Part shown: positions 46,374 through 58,270 of the stretch, piece by piece | How positions within the stretch are numbered: the first letter of the stretch is position 1 | Layout: the number at the start of each line of letters is the position of its first letter | Source: Labyrinthula sp. Ha | Lineage: Eukaryota; Sar; Bigyra; Labyrinthulida; Labyrinthulaceae | DNA length: 64,000 nucleotides | Assembly: GCA_015227615.1 (NCBI GenBank) | Contig: JAALGZ010000005.1 | Span: forward strand, 620,001-684,000 | Direction: 5' to 3' | Translations under genes and position numbers: made by a program | The notes under the pieces: model-generated | The model's database searches: none | What the model was told of the DNA's origin: nothing | Seen by the model: the letters and a program-made list of their open reading frames with translations, nothing else

Positions 46374-46946
46374 TTACAAAGACAACTTCGTAAGTTCTGT
46401 TATTTGTACCTCGTCGTCACTTTTTCGTTTGTCATTTTTTCCTGAACCACCGCTGTTACGAACTGTGGACAGCCTAATGCTACTTCTAATATTCAATAAG
46501 CTTTTAAACCCAGGTTGAAAAAGATCTCGAGTGGAGTCCTGTCTCTCTTGTTCCTTTACGATTTCTTCATCCATCATTTCCACTTCATAGTGCGAAAGGT
46601 CATTGAAATCATTTTTCTCTAAGAACTTCGAAACTTCTTCTTGGTGGAAAGCTTGAATTGTTGAAACAAAGCAACGAATAGCTTCAGACAACTCTAAATC
46701 TTCATTTTCTTCTTTCCAGTAGAGATATACCTTGTATTTATAAGGCTTCAATATCTTATTTGGTAGTTGGTGCTCATCATCGTCAAAATTTCCATACTTG
46801 GCTTGAAGAAGTAACGAGTCGAGGAGAATCCTGGTTTGCTTTGGGTACTTTCCTTTTTTTGCTGATTTTTCAAATATTGGTAGCAGAAATTCAAAAAGCT
46901 GGTATAGGGAGGTGGATAACTCCGAGTCTTCAAATTCTTTTTCCAT
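46374..46946 (-). CDS. Hypothetical acidic protein
   Basis: 190 aa, intronless, starting at a clear ATG (46946). No family is recognised. The first about 110 residues look like a helical globular domain (LYQLFEFLLPIFEKSAKKG, ILLDSLLLQAKYG). A strongly acidic helix follows (EVEMMDEEIVKEQERQ), then a basic Ser/Gly/Lys-rich end (NSGGSGKNDKRKSDDE). There is no signal or membrane segment. The gene is convergent with the myosin gene. A small upstream frame (46957-47148) ends 10 bp before this ATG on the same strand, so this could be the second part of a longer spliced gene, though no GT-AG junction joins them convincingly. Confidence 0.6.
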   Translation of the reverse strand: MEKEFEDSELSTSLYQLFEFLLPIFEKSAKKGKYPKQTRILLDSLLLQAKYGNFDDDEHQLPNKILKPYKYKVYLYWKEENEDLELSEAIRCFVSTIQAFHQEEVSKFLEKNDFNDLSHYEVEMMDEEIVKEQERQDSTRDLFQPGFKSLLNIRSSIRLSTVRNSGGSGKNDKRKSDDEVQITELTKLSL

Positions 46947-46956
46947 CGGGCTGATT

Positions 46957-47148
46957 CTATCTAGAGTACAGTTTGTTGTGAACTAATCCAGTTTCAGCTA
47001 TTTTGTACACCGAGTATAAGTTTAACGGTAAGAACCAAGACGCTCTGTCAAGTATGGACTGTATTGTTTTTTTCCGCAAAGGATTGAGCCTAAGAGAGAG
47101 ATAAAAGAAAACTATTTCGAGTTCAAATAAAAGGTAACAAAACACCAT
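46957..47148 (-). CDS. Possible small protein or upstream exon
   Basis: A 63-aa frame from ATG 47148 (MVFCYLLFELEIVFFYLSL then a basic segment, LNPLRKKTIQSILDRASWFL, ending YSR). Composition is protein-like: an N-terminal hydrophobic helix that could be a signal anchor, then a conserved-looking RKKTIQSILDRASWF stretch. The frame is also open upstream of the ATG. The stop lies 10 bp before the start of the 190-aa gene on the same strand. It could be a separate small gene, an upstream ORF in that gene's leader, or a 5' exon. Confidence 0.35.
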   Translation of the reverse strand: MVFCYLLFELEIVFFYLSLRLNPLRKKTIQSILDRASWFLPLNLYSVYKIAETGLVHNKLYSR

Positions 47149-50100
47149 AATTGGTCCTCTCTTTCCAGAATATGTATGGCGTTTGAAAGAGGATTGGTTG
47201 AACCTGGCTCTTCTGTTCACTGATAGTTGTCTCTACATAGGTGCACTTTTTCCTATAAAAGGTACCGTTTTCAGTACACAAAGCTGTAGGTTAAATATCC
47301 GCCGGACAACTCCTAAAGATCAACATTTTTCGATCTACCAAGTATTAGGAGGCAGGAAACACAAAAGGTACATTAAAACCTCTCTACATGTCGTAAGATT
47401 GTTGTGGATTTTATCTGCTCGAAATGAACTATCGAACAGTCAAATACTCGAGACTGAGGCGAAGATACTAAAAAGAATGTTAGGCTTGTGAATTGAGCTA
47501 GTTCAAGGTTCCTTTAGAAAGGTATGTGAAAACCTAAATTCTAAACTCGTGCGAGGCACTTGGATGAACTAAATTGAGTTCACTGAATTTTAGTTAGTCT
47601 TGTTGTGTACTTAGGGTGTAAGCTCTAAATATTATACTCCTAAGAGTCTTTTACTTATTAAATTGTTAGCTTTCACGTAGCTATGCTCTCTTATGTTGTT
47701 CTGCATTTCTGCTATCTGTTGCTAGATTGGTTATGCCTTAATTTCCCAAAATATCAGCTTACTGTTTTCACTAAGCAATCTGATACAACTATGACAATTG
47801 GTAACCGATAAATTTGTACAGAATAAAAGCTGTAAAATCTACAGGCAATTAGGAAAAAAGCTGTGGCTTGTTAATGCACATTAAAAAAATGATTGTCAAA
47901 AATTTGCAATTTTCAAGTGCGAATAAACTTGCCCTTTTGGGGGATGTCTTTAATTGATGTTAAAGGAAAGATTGAAAACTACTGCCAAAGACGAACTTTA
48001 TGCTCAGTTTAGATCAAAGCGATTTAGTGATTTTGTAAGTTCGTGTGTCGCTGCTGAATACTATGATTTTATAGGTAGAGTAATAAACACTGAAAGGAGA
48101 TTCACAACCAATCTTTCAACTTCCAGGTAAACTTACTTGTTTTATTTAATGAACTCCATGAGCTTATGAATTATCTAGATGTGCACCTATTGGTCGGTTA
48201 ACTAATACACTGAACTGTATTGGCCAAGTAGTTAAACTGCGTTTAACTTGTCCTGAATTACATTAGATTTGAACACTGGTAACTACGGTTTCAATAACGA
48301 TTCTTTAGTTAATTTGCGCTTAAGAGGGTTGATAGTACTCTATATAGAACTCAAGCACCTTAAGTTGATTTGATGAAAATCACATGTGTTACTGAATAAC
48401 TTAATTATTGAACACATAATTGCCCGAAACAACTATTTGCAGCTTTACTACTTATCTAGCTACTTGTAATATGTTCCTTAGCTGACAAATAAGTAAAGGG
48501 TGTTTGATTATACTGCGATATATGATACACAAACTATCAGTGAAAGTGAAAACGTAATTAGCATCAGGAGAAAATTTCTCATTCACCTCTAGATTGATTT
48601 TGCGGAGTTAATGTTCATATCCAGCTCATTTGCAGTAATCATGCATTGATAACCCTTTTCCAACTGGAGAAGCAGAGTAGATGTAACTAAATGACAAGGA
48701 CCATTACGTTGGACAAAAGCTGTATCTACCTCAGCGACTCGGACTCTTTTATGTATCCAAAAATCCCTTTTGGTTTGAATTCTGTTGCCAACCAATGTTG
48801 TTCATTTTGGCAGGAAAAATAAACTCTTCTGCTACCTATGGCTTAACAATATAAACAAGTCCATTTCTTGGTGAAATTAATTAGCTCTATCTCACCTTCA
48901 GACTCTTTACCTAGTTGCTGCATCTTATTCTTTGGATACTTCTTTTATGATTTGAACATCCAAAAGTATAATGTCGATGAAACCCATTAATGTAGTTACC
49001 TACCTGTTTAAGAAGAACGTTGTGTATTGTACACTCATGTTTCTCTCGGTTCTAGTTGAATTTCTTGTTTAAGAGTCTAAAAAAAAAAGTTAATAAGAAA
49101 AAACGTTAAAGCCAATAATCCCTGTAGTTCTAGCTTTCACAAGTAGATTGCATTTGGAAATCAAACTAAAGTCTTATGGGAGCACTCTCAGGTTATTTGA
49201 TATTAGCTGAAAATCTGATGAAGTGTATTCATAAGAACTAAAACAGGGTCTGGAATGCTGTATTGAAAGACAGAAGGACTTATCCTCGGTAGCTCTAAAT
49301 TCTGAAAAAATATAGAAATAATTTGCAAGAATAAATAATTTTTCCCACCACCAAATAAATTTCTTTCGTACGGTGCACTAACTCTAATTTTGCACTTGCA
49401 TTTTCTAAGGCTCTAATAAGGTGTCTAAAGCTTAGTTCTAGTAATATCCTGACATCAGTACAAATTTCATGTAAAATTGTTTTATTAAACAGGTTAAACG
49501 TGCCTGAAAAAAAAAACATTGCTTCTTGGAGTTATGAAAAGTATTAATCGACAACTTACGACTTAATTTTGCAGATCCTTCTTTGGTTGAACACTGTTTT
49601 AGAAAATTCTATCTGGTTGGTATAACATGGCTAAAACTATTTCAATGAAAGAGGTGATTTTTATATATATATATATTCAAATCTTCGAATTAATAAGAAA
49701 CTCAGTTATACTACTTGTTTATGAACCACATCCTTGTGAACTTAATTGTAAATTATCTGTGGAAGTAGTATGAGGAATAAAACAATGATAAACTCAGTAC
49801 GAAATGATCCAAAACCGGTTAAATAGCCTCCACCACTCTATGTATTAATTTTAGGTGGGTCACATCTCTTCCTGAAGTGCCAACCGTTTCCCCGTTTTAC
49901 TTATCTTACTCTATTTTTTTCTTACTTTTTCTTTAGTAGTAAATGCGCACGATTACATCCCTCGCCTGTTTTTAGTCCTTCTAATAATGTTTAAAACCTA
50001 AGTATTTTTCTTTTGTGTTGGTACAACACGCAAAGAAATTTTGAGAACCAGTCTTACACGCTAATTTTTACCCCATCTATCTTCATTTAACTTTAAAACA

Positions 50101-50402
50101 TTTTTTGTGGAAACATATTAATTTTGAAACATTTATCACAGCTTATAAAAAATACCATTAAACTTGTTAATAGCTTTGCAAGAGATAGATGAATACTCTT
50201 TTTAATAGGAAACCTATTGTTCATTTCCTCTTGTCCAAGAAACTCTTGTTTCTCCTGAATTCTTACCCGAGCGTTTGCAACCGCTGTAATGTCCGATTTG
50301 GGCAGCCAGAGTGACGTCTCTTTCTAAAGTAAAACTAGTAGTTCTAGCAGGACAAGAAGAAAGAACTGCAAGAACCTTATACTTGCATAAATCCCAACTA
50401 CA
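47149..50402. other. Intergenic stretch, no recognisable gene
   Basis: About 3.2 kb without convincing ORFs; the 102-codon plus-strand frame at 47183-47491 overlaps the upstream frame of the small gene and has no recognised similarity. A short (AT)n run sits at about 49,663-49,676. The last about 200 bases should hold the promoter of the Sec14-like gene. Confidence 0.5.
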
Positions 50403-51290
50403 ATGAATAATTTTTCCCATTATGTCTCCCCACCTTCAGAAGCAGAAGAAGTTGAATGGAATAAGACCCTTCACATGTTCGAAGAGAAAGACAAAGAAAG
50501 CTATGAAACTGCAAAATCATACCCTGTTGATCAGTGGGTTCGTTTTGTAAGAGGATCTGCTTTTGAGCCAATTGAAGAAAAAAGAGTTATCAGAAATTTT
50601 GAATACATAAAAATAAATCTTGACTTTCAATCGCAAACCCAGATAAAGTGTGATGACATTGACACGGTATTTAATAAGTTGCCTTTTGAAAATGCACAAA
50701 GTTTTGCTTCCAGTTTTTGGCCATTGAAATATATTGGAACCACATCTATTCTACCAAGCAGAGATGAGGAGAAAAGAGGCGTTTTTCTCTTTGATTTAGA
50801 GTCGTTTGAAGCAAGTTTTGCCAAGGACTTTGTAAAAGATAAGGAAAAATCTTGTAGATATCTGGCTGCCGTTGTTGAAATAATGCACTACAAATTAAAA
50901 TATGTGTATAAGTTATCCAGCAGAAGTGTTATTCTTTTTGATATTTCTCAAGTTTCATGGAAACATGTTAAAGCTCTGAACACATTTGCCTTTGTGTTCA
51001 AAGTGTTGGGACAAAATTATCCTGAATCAGTTCATAGATTGATATTCTTGAACCAACCTTTTTTTTTTAGAGGAATGTTAAAAATTCTTTCTCCTTTATT
51101 AGAACCTGATACTGTAAAAAAAATTGAAACAAAGAGAAACTATTCAAAAGTTGATCAAATTGTTAAGGATCTTGAAGTAGACTTGAATCCCCCAAATACG
51201 TTTCTTTTGAACCCAGAATTACTTGCTTTTCTTGCTAAAGACTCCAAAAAAGAATCATTCGAAGAGTTTAAATATGCTTTAGAAGCGTAA
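50403..51290 (+). CDS. CRAL-TRIO (Sec14-like) lipid-binding protein
   Basis: Intronless, 295 aa. The N-terminus (YETAKSYPVDQWVRFVRGSAFEP) corresponds to the CRAL-TRIO N helical region. The lipid-binding domain follows, with SVILFDISQVSWKHV, then VLGQNYPESVHRLIFLNQP (the conserved NYPE-(R/H) signature, about residues 205-225), FRGMLKILSPLLEPDTVKKI and the closing gate helix. Sec14-like proteins exchange phosphatidylinositol, phosphatidylcholine or other hydrophobic ligands and feed lipid kinases at membranes. Ligand is unknown here. There is no GOLD, RhoGAP or membrane domain. The stop is only 33 bases from the convergent stop of the cofilin gene, so the two 3' untranslated regions must overlap. 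Confidence 0.88.
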   Translation: MNNFSHYVSPPSEAEEVEWNKTLHMFEEKDKESYETAKSYPVDQWVRFVRGSAFEPIEEKRVIRNFEYIKINLDFQSQTQIKCDDIDTVFNKLPFENAQSFASSFWPLKYIGTTSILPSRDEEKRGVFLFDLESFEASFAKDFVKDKEKSCRYLAAVVEIMHYKLKYVYKLSSRSVILFDISQVSWKHVKALNTFAFVFKVLGQNYPESVHRLIFLNQPFFFRGMLKILSPLLEPDTVKKIETKRNYSKVDQIVKDLEVDLNPPNTFLLNPELLAFLAKDSKKESFEEFKYALEA

Positions 51291-51323
51291 TGTAGCTAAC
51301 ACTTAGTAATTAAATCTATAAAA

Positions 51324-51785
51324 TTAGGCTTCATCCATCCAATTTGAATTGTCATCGTCTTCTTCTTCCTCACCTACATCTGCTAATTCTGGAATAGCTC
51401 TTTTGAGTTCATCTTTACTTCTTGCATCAACGGGTTGAGCACCTGAAAATATATTGCTTATTGTTTTCTTCTGATCTATATAGATCATGCCGCGTTCTGT
51501 CGGAATCGTATCTGGACACCAAGTGATAAAATATAACTAAGGTTAAAGAAAACGTTTCTGTACCTTTGAGTTCTCTGTTGTTGGTTCTGGTACATCCCAG
51601 ATAACATATCTAGGATCAAATTCAGGAAACTGCCCTAAAGCGAAGTTAATGTCTTGGCCTCTTGCAATCTTTTGGTCAACAATAATTTCCTCATTCTCAA
51701 TTTTAAATGTTAGCATACGGTAAGCCCTTTTTATTTTTAAAGAGGTGTACTCAGTTTGAATTTCAGGAGACACAGAATAAGACAT
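51324..51785 (-). CDS. ADF/cofilin actin-depolymerising factor
   Basis: Two exons (51785-51564 and 51536-51324) encode 144 aa, the usual cofilin size. The ADF-H fold is recognisable: Ser-rich start MSYSVSPE, LKIKRAYRMLTFKI, FPEFDPRYVIWDVP and, after the intron, LYFITWCPDTIPTERGMIY with the actin-binding helix region. Ser at positions 2 and 4 could be the regulatory phosphorylation site. Cofilin severs and depolymerises actin filaments. Unusually, the C-terminus ends in an acidic Glu/Asp tail (GEEEEDDNSNWMDEA), and the second half is divergent. Without the 27-base intron the reading ends early at TAA. It stands between the convergent Sec14-like gene and the tandem tetraspanin gene 112 bases away. 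Confidence 0.9.
51537..51563 (-). other. 27-nt intron of ADF/cofilin
   Basis: Donor GTACAG, TTTAAC branch-like motif six bases before the terminal TTAG. The length is a multiple of three, but the intron contains an in-frame TAA, so retention would truncate the protein. It joins TENSK to LYFITWCPD. Confidence 0.92.
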
Positions 51786-51897
51786 TTTTTCTCCTTTTTT
51801 TTCTTTGCGTTTAGTTTCAGTTCAACTGTGCCTTTAACGTTTCTCTACTGGTAGTAGTAACTATTAACTAAGAAGAGATTAAACAAAAAGTTAAGAA

Positions 51898-52986
51898 TTA
51901 AAAGCTAATGTAATTTGGATCATCTTCTTGAGTTCCGTGTGACTTATGTAGGTTTTGTTGATTAGCTGAGGAAGACCGGCGAGGAGAAACTGCTGAATTC
52001 TTTCGTTTCTCAGTGTCAGAGGAACCATCGTCGTACTCCGAACGAAACGTAGGATTGGGAGATGAAGAAGACGGTTGGCGGATAGTTGGTATGGGATATT
52101 GAGGTGAGTATCGAGTTCCAGTGCGCCTTGCTAGCTCTTGCATTAGTTTTGGGTCCTCCACGACGTTCACAACAATCAGATGATCATAAAACCTTCGTTC
52201 CGTGCACAGAATAACAATAGTACAAATCAGGACCATGTTTAAGTAAACCCCGAGAACAAGCAAGGTTATACCTATTGGAACAAGTATTTGCTCAAACTCT
52301 TCGGTTACATATTCTTTGAACTCAACCCCATCTCCGTTTGCACACGATCCTGGTGATATCTCAGGATCTCCAACAACAGGAACCTGGTCTCCCTCAAAAG
52401 CAATATTGCGGTTCTCCAAAAAGTTGCAAAGACCCGAATTCTGCACTCGCTTTAAAGCGTCTGTGTAGGTACCTTCAAATGTAAAGCAAGCTTCCTCATT
52501 GGCTTGTGGATCAGAGCACCCTAAGAGTTCTTCTACAGAGTCAAACTGAAACGCGCAGCATTCATTAAACACTGCGATAAAAAAGTCGTTCAACCTTGAT
52601 TCAATTCTACCATTTATCGTATCAGAAGCTTGACCATCTGTGTTGTTTAAATTACGTACAGTCAGAGTAAATAGAATGCCAAGCACAACAAAGGTTGAAG
52701 AGAGTGCAAAGATAACCATGGCATACACGATCAGGAAAAACTTTCCTTTCCTCTTTCTAAGTCCAACTTCACCAACAATTGCTGTTACAAACAGCACACC
52801 ACTTAGAACTACGGGCCCAACAATACCTGCTTCACCCAGGGCTTCTAACGCGCTCCCTTGAACGAGAGTTTGTACCAGCGTGAAGGAAAAAAGTATCAGA
52901 GAAACTACGCCAATGCATAAGTTTACACTATTTAGGTAAATAGATGCGACAGTAGAACAGAAACTTTCGGGATATTTTTCTTGCAT
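51898..52986 (-). CDS. Tetraspanin-like membrane protein
   Basis: Intronless, 362 aa. Four hydrophobic segments: about 12-37, 45-65 (GIVGPVVLSGVLFVTAIVG), 78-107 and 235-265 (LVPIGITLLVLGVYLNMVLIC). A large loop of about 125 residues separates the third and fourth and holds NECCAF, GCSD, EEACF, GLCNF and GSCANG: the CC pair is in the position of the tetraspanin CCG motif, with Ala in place of Gly, and further Cys for disulfides. The tail of about 90 residues is Ser/Pro-rich (TIRQPSSSSPNP, SPRRSSSANQQ) and probably phosphorylated. Tetraspanins organise plasma-membrane or vacuolar microdomains. The long tail is unusual. The call rests on topology and Cys pattern. Confidence 0.8.
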   Translation of the reverse strand: MQEKYPESFCSTVASIYLNSVNLCIGVVSLILFSFTLVQTLVQGSALEALGEAGIVGPVVLSGVLFVTAIVGEVGLRKRKGKFFLIVYAMVIFALSSTFVVLGILFTLTVRNLNNTDGQASDTINGRIESRLNDFFIAVFNECCAFQFDSVEELLGCSDPQANEEACFTFEGTYTDALKRVQNSGLCNFLENRNIAFEGDQVPVVGDPEISPGSCANGDGVEFKEYVTEEFEQILVPIGITLLVLGVYLNMVLICTIVILCTERRFYDHLIVVNVVEDPKLMQELARRTGTRYSPQYPIPTIRQPSSSSPNPTFRSEYDDGSSDTEKRKNSAVSPRRSSSANQQNLHKSHGTQEDDPNYISF

Positions 52987-55900
52987 GGTTTAAATTATTT
53001 TAAAATGTTTCAATGTTCCAGTTGTCTATTGTTGGACATATTACTTTTACGGTCAATCTGGAAGTGGGAACAGTCTATGAGGAATACAGTTGACTAAAGT
53101 GCTATCGCAACAATGTATAGTGTAATTATTTTAAGTATCTTTGTATCAAAACGGGGAAATGACAATTTAACGAGTTTTGAGATTTTATTACAGACTACCA
53201 AAAAGAGAACTATCCGCGCAAAAATTCCCTAATCCTCCCTTTAAAGGTTCTCAGAGCAAGCAAGAACATATATATAGTTGTAGGTCCCAACAAGGTAGAT
53301 GCAACTCTGAGAAAAAACTGTCGATAAGGTAGGTCTCCCTGGATATAAAGATAAAATAGGAAAAAGGTGGTTTCGAATATCTTATTTTTTTATATTCTTT
53401 CAAAGGAGCAACCTTTGCTCGAACAACCAACTTTCTACTCTTTGATTATTGGGATTTGGTTACTGGAAGAAACCTGCCACCTTAAACGGATTTTTCCAGC
53501 ATTGCCAGAGCACCACAAGCAGTGGGGATGGCATCAAGGAGAATATGGTGGTGGAGAACCTTAATCGACTGTATCAATTCGTTCTTGGTGCGGAGGAGGG
53601 TCGCACCATAAACTGTATCATGCAACTTAGTTGCAAAGCTCTGTGTTCATGGTACGGGTCGAGCTCGATTTATTAATATTTTGCTGATAAAACTTGTAAC
53701 TAATTTTTTATAATAATTCATTCTAATAATTCCTCAAATATAGTGGTTGAATTTTGGCAAGCAATTGACAGCTAAAATAAAATCACAGTAAAGTGACACG
53801 AATCAAAACTCCAAACCTCTTTTTGATAGTCAAATGAAATTAAGAAACTTTTTTTTCTGGGAATATATATCAAATCTGAATAACTGTTCTCGCCAGAAAG
53901 AAACGTGACCTTGCTCTAAAAAGCCCGAATACAAAACAACATGTACAAAATCTTTTATCTTAATGTTTTTTCAGAAAATAAGAATACTCCAGAATCAACT
54001 TAAGCAAAATTTATTTTAGAAAATCCGTAGTACCTTCTCAGAGATTGTAAGTTGCGCGTACGATGCCACCTCCTTAGAAACAGTTGTATACTTTTCTATG
54101 GTTTCCCAAAAAATTCTGTTAATTATGGCCTATCAAAGATCCCTGAATAGAGTTGTACTACACTTCCAGTTTGCTGTAGAAGGCATTGTACTTACTAGAG
54201 GCTCGCTGGGTTCGGCCCTGCAGGGTATAACTCCAAGGTATTAAATCTTCATTGTTGAATGGAGGCAATGGGCATAAAGCATAGCACAGTCATGGCCTTA
54301 TTAGTAGAATGCCCAAACTCGGGCAAACAGCTCATATGATTGTCTCTTCGCTCCTTTTGTAAATAGCTAGAACTAGTTCTGCACCTCGATACTACTGGAG
54401 TTTGGTGTTCTAGGGTTATGGAGCTAGCTATGAACCTTTTCATTATTGCAAGAGCTTAGGTACATAAAAACGTTTTTGAGGGACACATGTATGGGACGTT
54501 TGGGCTGAGGAACCAGGTGTCAGAGACCTACCTGCATCGAGCACAAAATTGGAATATATGTCATTTTGGTGAACAAACCAAAGACTTCAAGAGTCGCAGA
54601 GTAATATTGAGGTAGGATTGAATGAACCTAGTGTAAAGTTAGTAGTGCACGCTTGATTGAGTATTTTGAAGTTGAAATACAAGGACTGGGATGGCTTGTC
54701 ATGCATGTTTTTCAACTTAATAATGATTAATCTTGGGACCCCTTCGTGTTCTGGTAGAGGTTTCTTCATAGTTCATGTTCTTCAAGAGGATTTATTTTTT
54801 TGTTGCTGCTCAAAGACTACCCACCAGCCATGAATAGAAAGGTCACGTGCATAAGATGACCTTAGGCCCGAGGAATGAAAGATTTATTTGAAGCTGATAG
54901 TAAGGGATGATAGAACCGAAGAAACTAGTTCATGTTTATTTTCAGAAAAATCTGAATAGTTATTAAATTATTCATTTATGTTCTAACTCCCTTCAGTTCT
55001 GTTGTCTCGAGTATCTTATATAGATAAATTAAGTTTAGCTTAACCAAACATCTTAATGCGGAATGTATATCTGTAGATAATGTCATCTTTATCATCACCG
55101 CAAAATAGGGTGGATACTAACTGCATACTGTTGGAACAGTTTCGCTTTTCTGTTACACCAAATTCTTGTGACTATCTGGTTTTTTATCCCAGAGAGACTG
55201 TACGACCACCTACTGCTCTTTTTCTTTCAAAATGCAAAGTTTGTGTAGTGACAAAAAGATGATTCCTTATTCCTAACTGTCATATTATAATAATTACAAG
55301 TTCAAAAGAGTATAGTAAGATGAAATAGCATAAATTGTATTACTTGTTTAACTGTTTTTATCGCACCTTCAGGGAGGTGAGCATCCACTTCTTTAAGATT
55401 ATGTATGACCATCAGACACTACCTTTCTGTGTGATATTCATTTTTAGCCAACCTCCGGTGTTAAACTTTATTATTGAAAAATATATGGGGGTAGAATCAA
55501 GTTGTTTCTAATAGTCTAGCTTGCAATATAATTTGTTATATCGGTACATAAGAGAATCAAGCAATATTTTCCCTCGCTAAATCTAGCACCACATAATCTG
55601 GTAAATGTGTTAAGAATACACATTTAGGCTGAATAGGTAATCTTTATATAACAGAGACACCTCCCACACAACCCAACACTTAATTCTAATATATCATAAG
55701 TTCTTTTTTCTCTTCACTTGGAATAGTGCTATGAAATGTTTCTATCCTAGCAGCAACATTGCAGGTGTCTCTGTTAATTACCAGTTTTCTTAACAATAAA
55801 ATATTCAGGGAAACCACATTTATCCCAAGACATTTAAAAATTGTCACATGTATCAACTTAAAATAATCCAGTTTGTTTTCGGCGGGTTCACACCCATAAA

Positions 55901-58270
55901 CAGATATAATCACTGCATTGCTTTCAAGAAATTTCTTATCAAGGTCACAATGCCAGCTTTGATACTTATGTGAAACATATTGTACTACATTTTGAAGCGT
56001 AAGATAGAACTTCAATCCCTGTTCAACTTATAATACTTTGTATATTCTAATGTGGATTGTCGAAATAAACTAATCTATATGTGTCTCAAAGGGACCAGGA
56101 CTACATTTTCCTAGCAGATAAGCACTAAACATAAACTCTTAATTATATTGCTTGAACGAAGTACTCTGTTAATCTAACTTAATTATATAAATTTGTGTAT
56201 AAGTAGTTTTTATCCCGCTTAAACTTATTTAGAAAATTTGAATAAATGAGAAATCTTACTGCTTTGAAGAAATTCTTCTTCAAAAAGTATGCGACCTAAA
56301 GGTGAAAGATTAGAATGAAAAAGGTAACTAGGTTAAGATGCAGTTCATTCTCGTCAACCTAAGAGTATTGGAGGAGCACTGTACTTGATTAGGGCCGAAT
56401 ACCATTACCCCAGAAAAGAAACCAGACAGTTAAGCTCAACTAAAAAGGTACCGTACGATAATGGATGCATTATGTTTATAATTAAATCGTTAATAATTTT
56501 TACGCAAAATTTTTCTAATTGTTTTTTTCGATATTTCGCCACGAATATTGATTAACAACTGATAATCAAAATAGAAAACGAAACATTTGATGAAAATCAA
56601 AGTCAAAAATTTATCATCACTTATCAGTATTAATATAAATGTTTTTTATTTATTGACAACTTTTATCAACACCCATGCATGTGAAAGATACATATTTGGT
56701 TTTCTTTGGTTGGAGCCTACTCAGAGATTAATAATCCTTCGATCTTACAATGAGCACTTAAATGGCCCATAACCCTACCTGTTTAATTTCAATAGATATG
56801 GTTCAAGAACACAGCATGTGGTTTTAATAATTCCAAACAACATAGGTTTTTTAATACCTAACTTTGTTGTAAGCCCTGATACTTTTGGTGTTCTAGAGCC
56901 CCATAGTTTTTTTTAAATGACGCATCTATTCATACGTGTTTATGTGCTTACCCATGTTTGTGTTCTAGGTTAAAAATGCGTTCCTTACTTAGATTATACT
57001 CACCGCAAGCCCTGCAAGATTTTCTCGGGATATGGTTCTACACCTCTTTGACAGAAGCTTTGGTGTAAGATTTTGCGTAATGTCGTATGACTGTTCAAGT
57101 AGCCACGTTTATTTATCTGCTATAAAGGTACCTAGTTGCACCAAATAGACATAGAATTTGATAATAATTGTGAACAATAATTTGATAATAGTTCAGATTC
57201 TGCTTATCGGTAAAAGATGTGGGACTTTGATTCTTATCAAATTATTCTGACTTTATTATGGTTATCAATAGGTTAGTAAAACAAGACTCAGCTACACGTC
57301 GTCGAGCCAAATGGCGACAAATTTCTTATCTCGTCATTGAACCTAATGAAAAACCATATGAAAAGGCCACATAGACCGGGAATAATCCAGGAATTTGAGG
57401 CATTTGTGCCGTGTGATCTATTCTTTGGGCTTTATTGTACGGTGCAAAAATGAAACAAGTGTTTTCTGATTATTTGGCCCAACGCCATGTCGCCCAATTC
57501 AATATTGATAATCAATTAATTAACAATAATCAATCAACATGGTTGTGGAATTATCAGAATCAATCAGCAAGAACAATATGAGGATATTTTTTATTGATAA
57601 ACTATGAAGAAATCAAATCCAATCCCTAGCAGCTTATTGGAGTATGTTAGAGCAAATGAGAAGTAAAATCAATGGTTCACTGTACCTTGTCACAGGAACT
57701 TTTAGCTAATAAACTTACTTTTACTTTTCGCATCATAACTAGCCTCTCTAATAAATGTCTACCAAATTTAGAATAGTAAAACTGAAGCTATAGCCCGAAA
57801 ATCTTTATTTTTCCTGTAGACACTATTGCTGGCAATTTTTCGCACTTAGTGGCATTCTCGATTCAGCTGGCTCTAAGCATGTTAACCTTTCCCGAAATGG
57901 GTCTTCTAGAAAACCAGCTAAGGCACAATGATTTTGACTTCCCTTGATATGCTTACCTACTGTAAACAAATCAACGAGAGCCTCGGAGTTCACTGAGTTC
58001 ATCGTTCATTTGAAGTTTGAAAACCCTTTCTTGTCATTCGACGTCTTATGCATGCTTCTCTCGATTTAGAGTGCCATATCTAGAAGGAAGATCCAAGTAT
58101 CTTCTCACTGTAGTCATCTAGACTTTTGTTACGCAGAATTTACACCAGCGGCTCTACTGAAAGGTTACTTATGTCAAGCTTAGACGTAGAATATATCCAG
58201 TAATTCGCTATTGAAGTTCTTGCGAAGTCCCAACAAAAAGAGCAAAACTCAACGCACAAAAAAAACGGAA
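52987..58270. other. Long intergenic stretch, no recognisable gene
   Basis: About 5.3 kb. A less A+T-rich patch at about 53,440-53,680 gives overlapping frames of 65 and 75 codons with no similarity to a named family. The segment at 57,150-57,600 is rich in TGATAAT/ATTATCA words and includes AATTTGATAAT twice. No termini of a mobile element could be defined. Confidence 0.5.

Noticed and set aside
53367-53676. Overlapping 65- and 75-codon ORFs in a less A+T-rich patch, considered as a small gene or snRNA
   Set aside because: No family resemblance, no conserved snRNA blocks and no clear start context.
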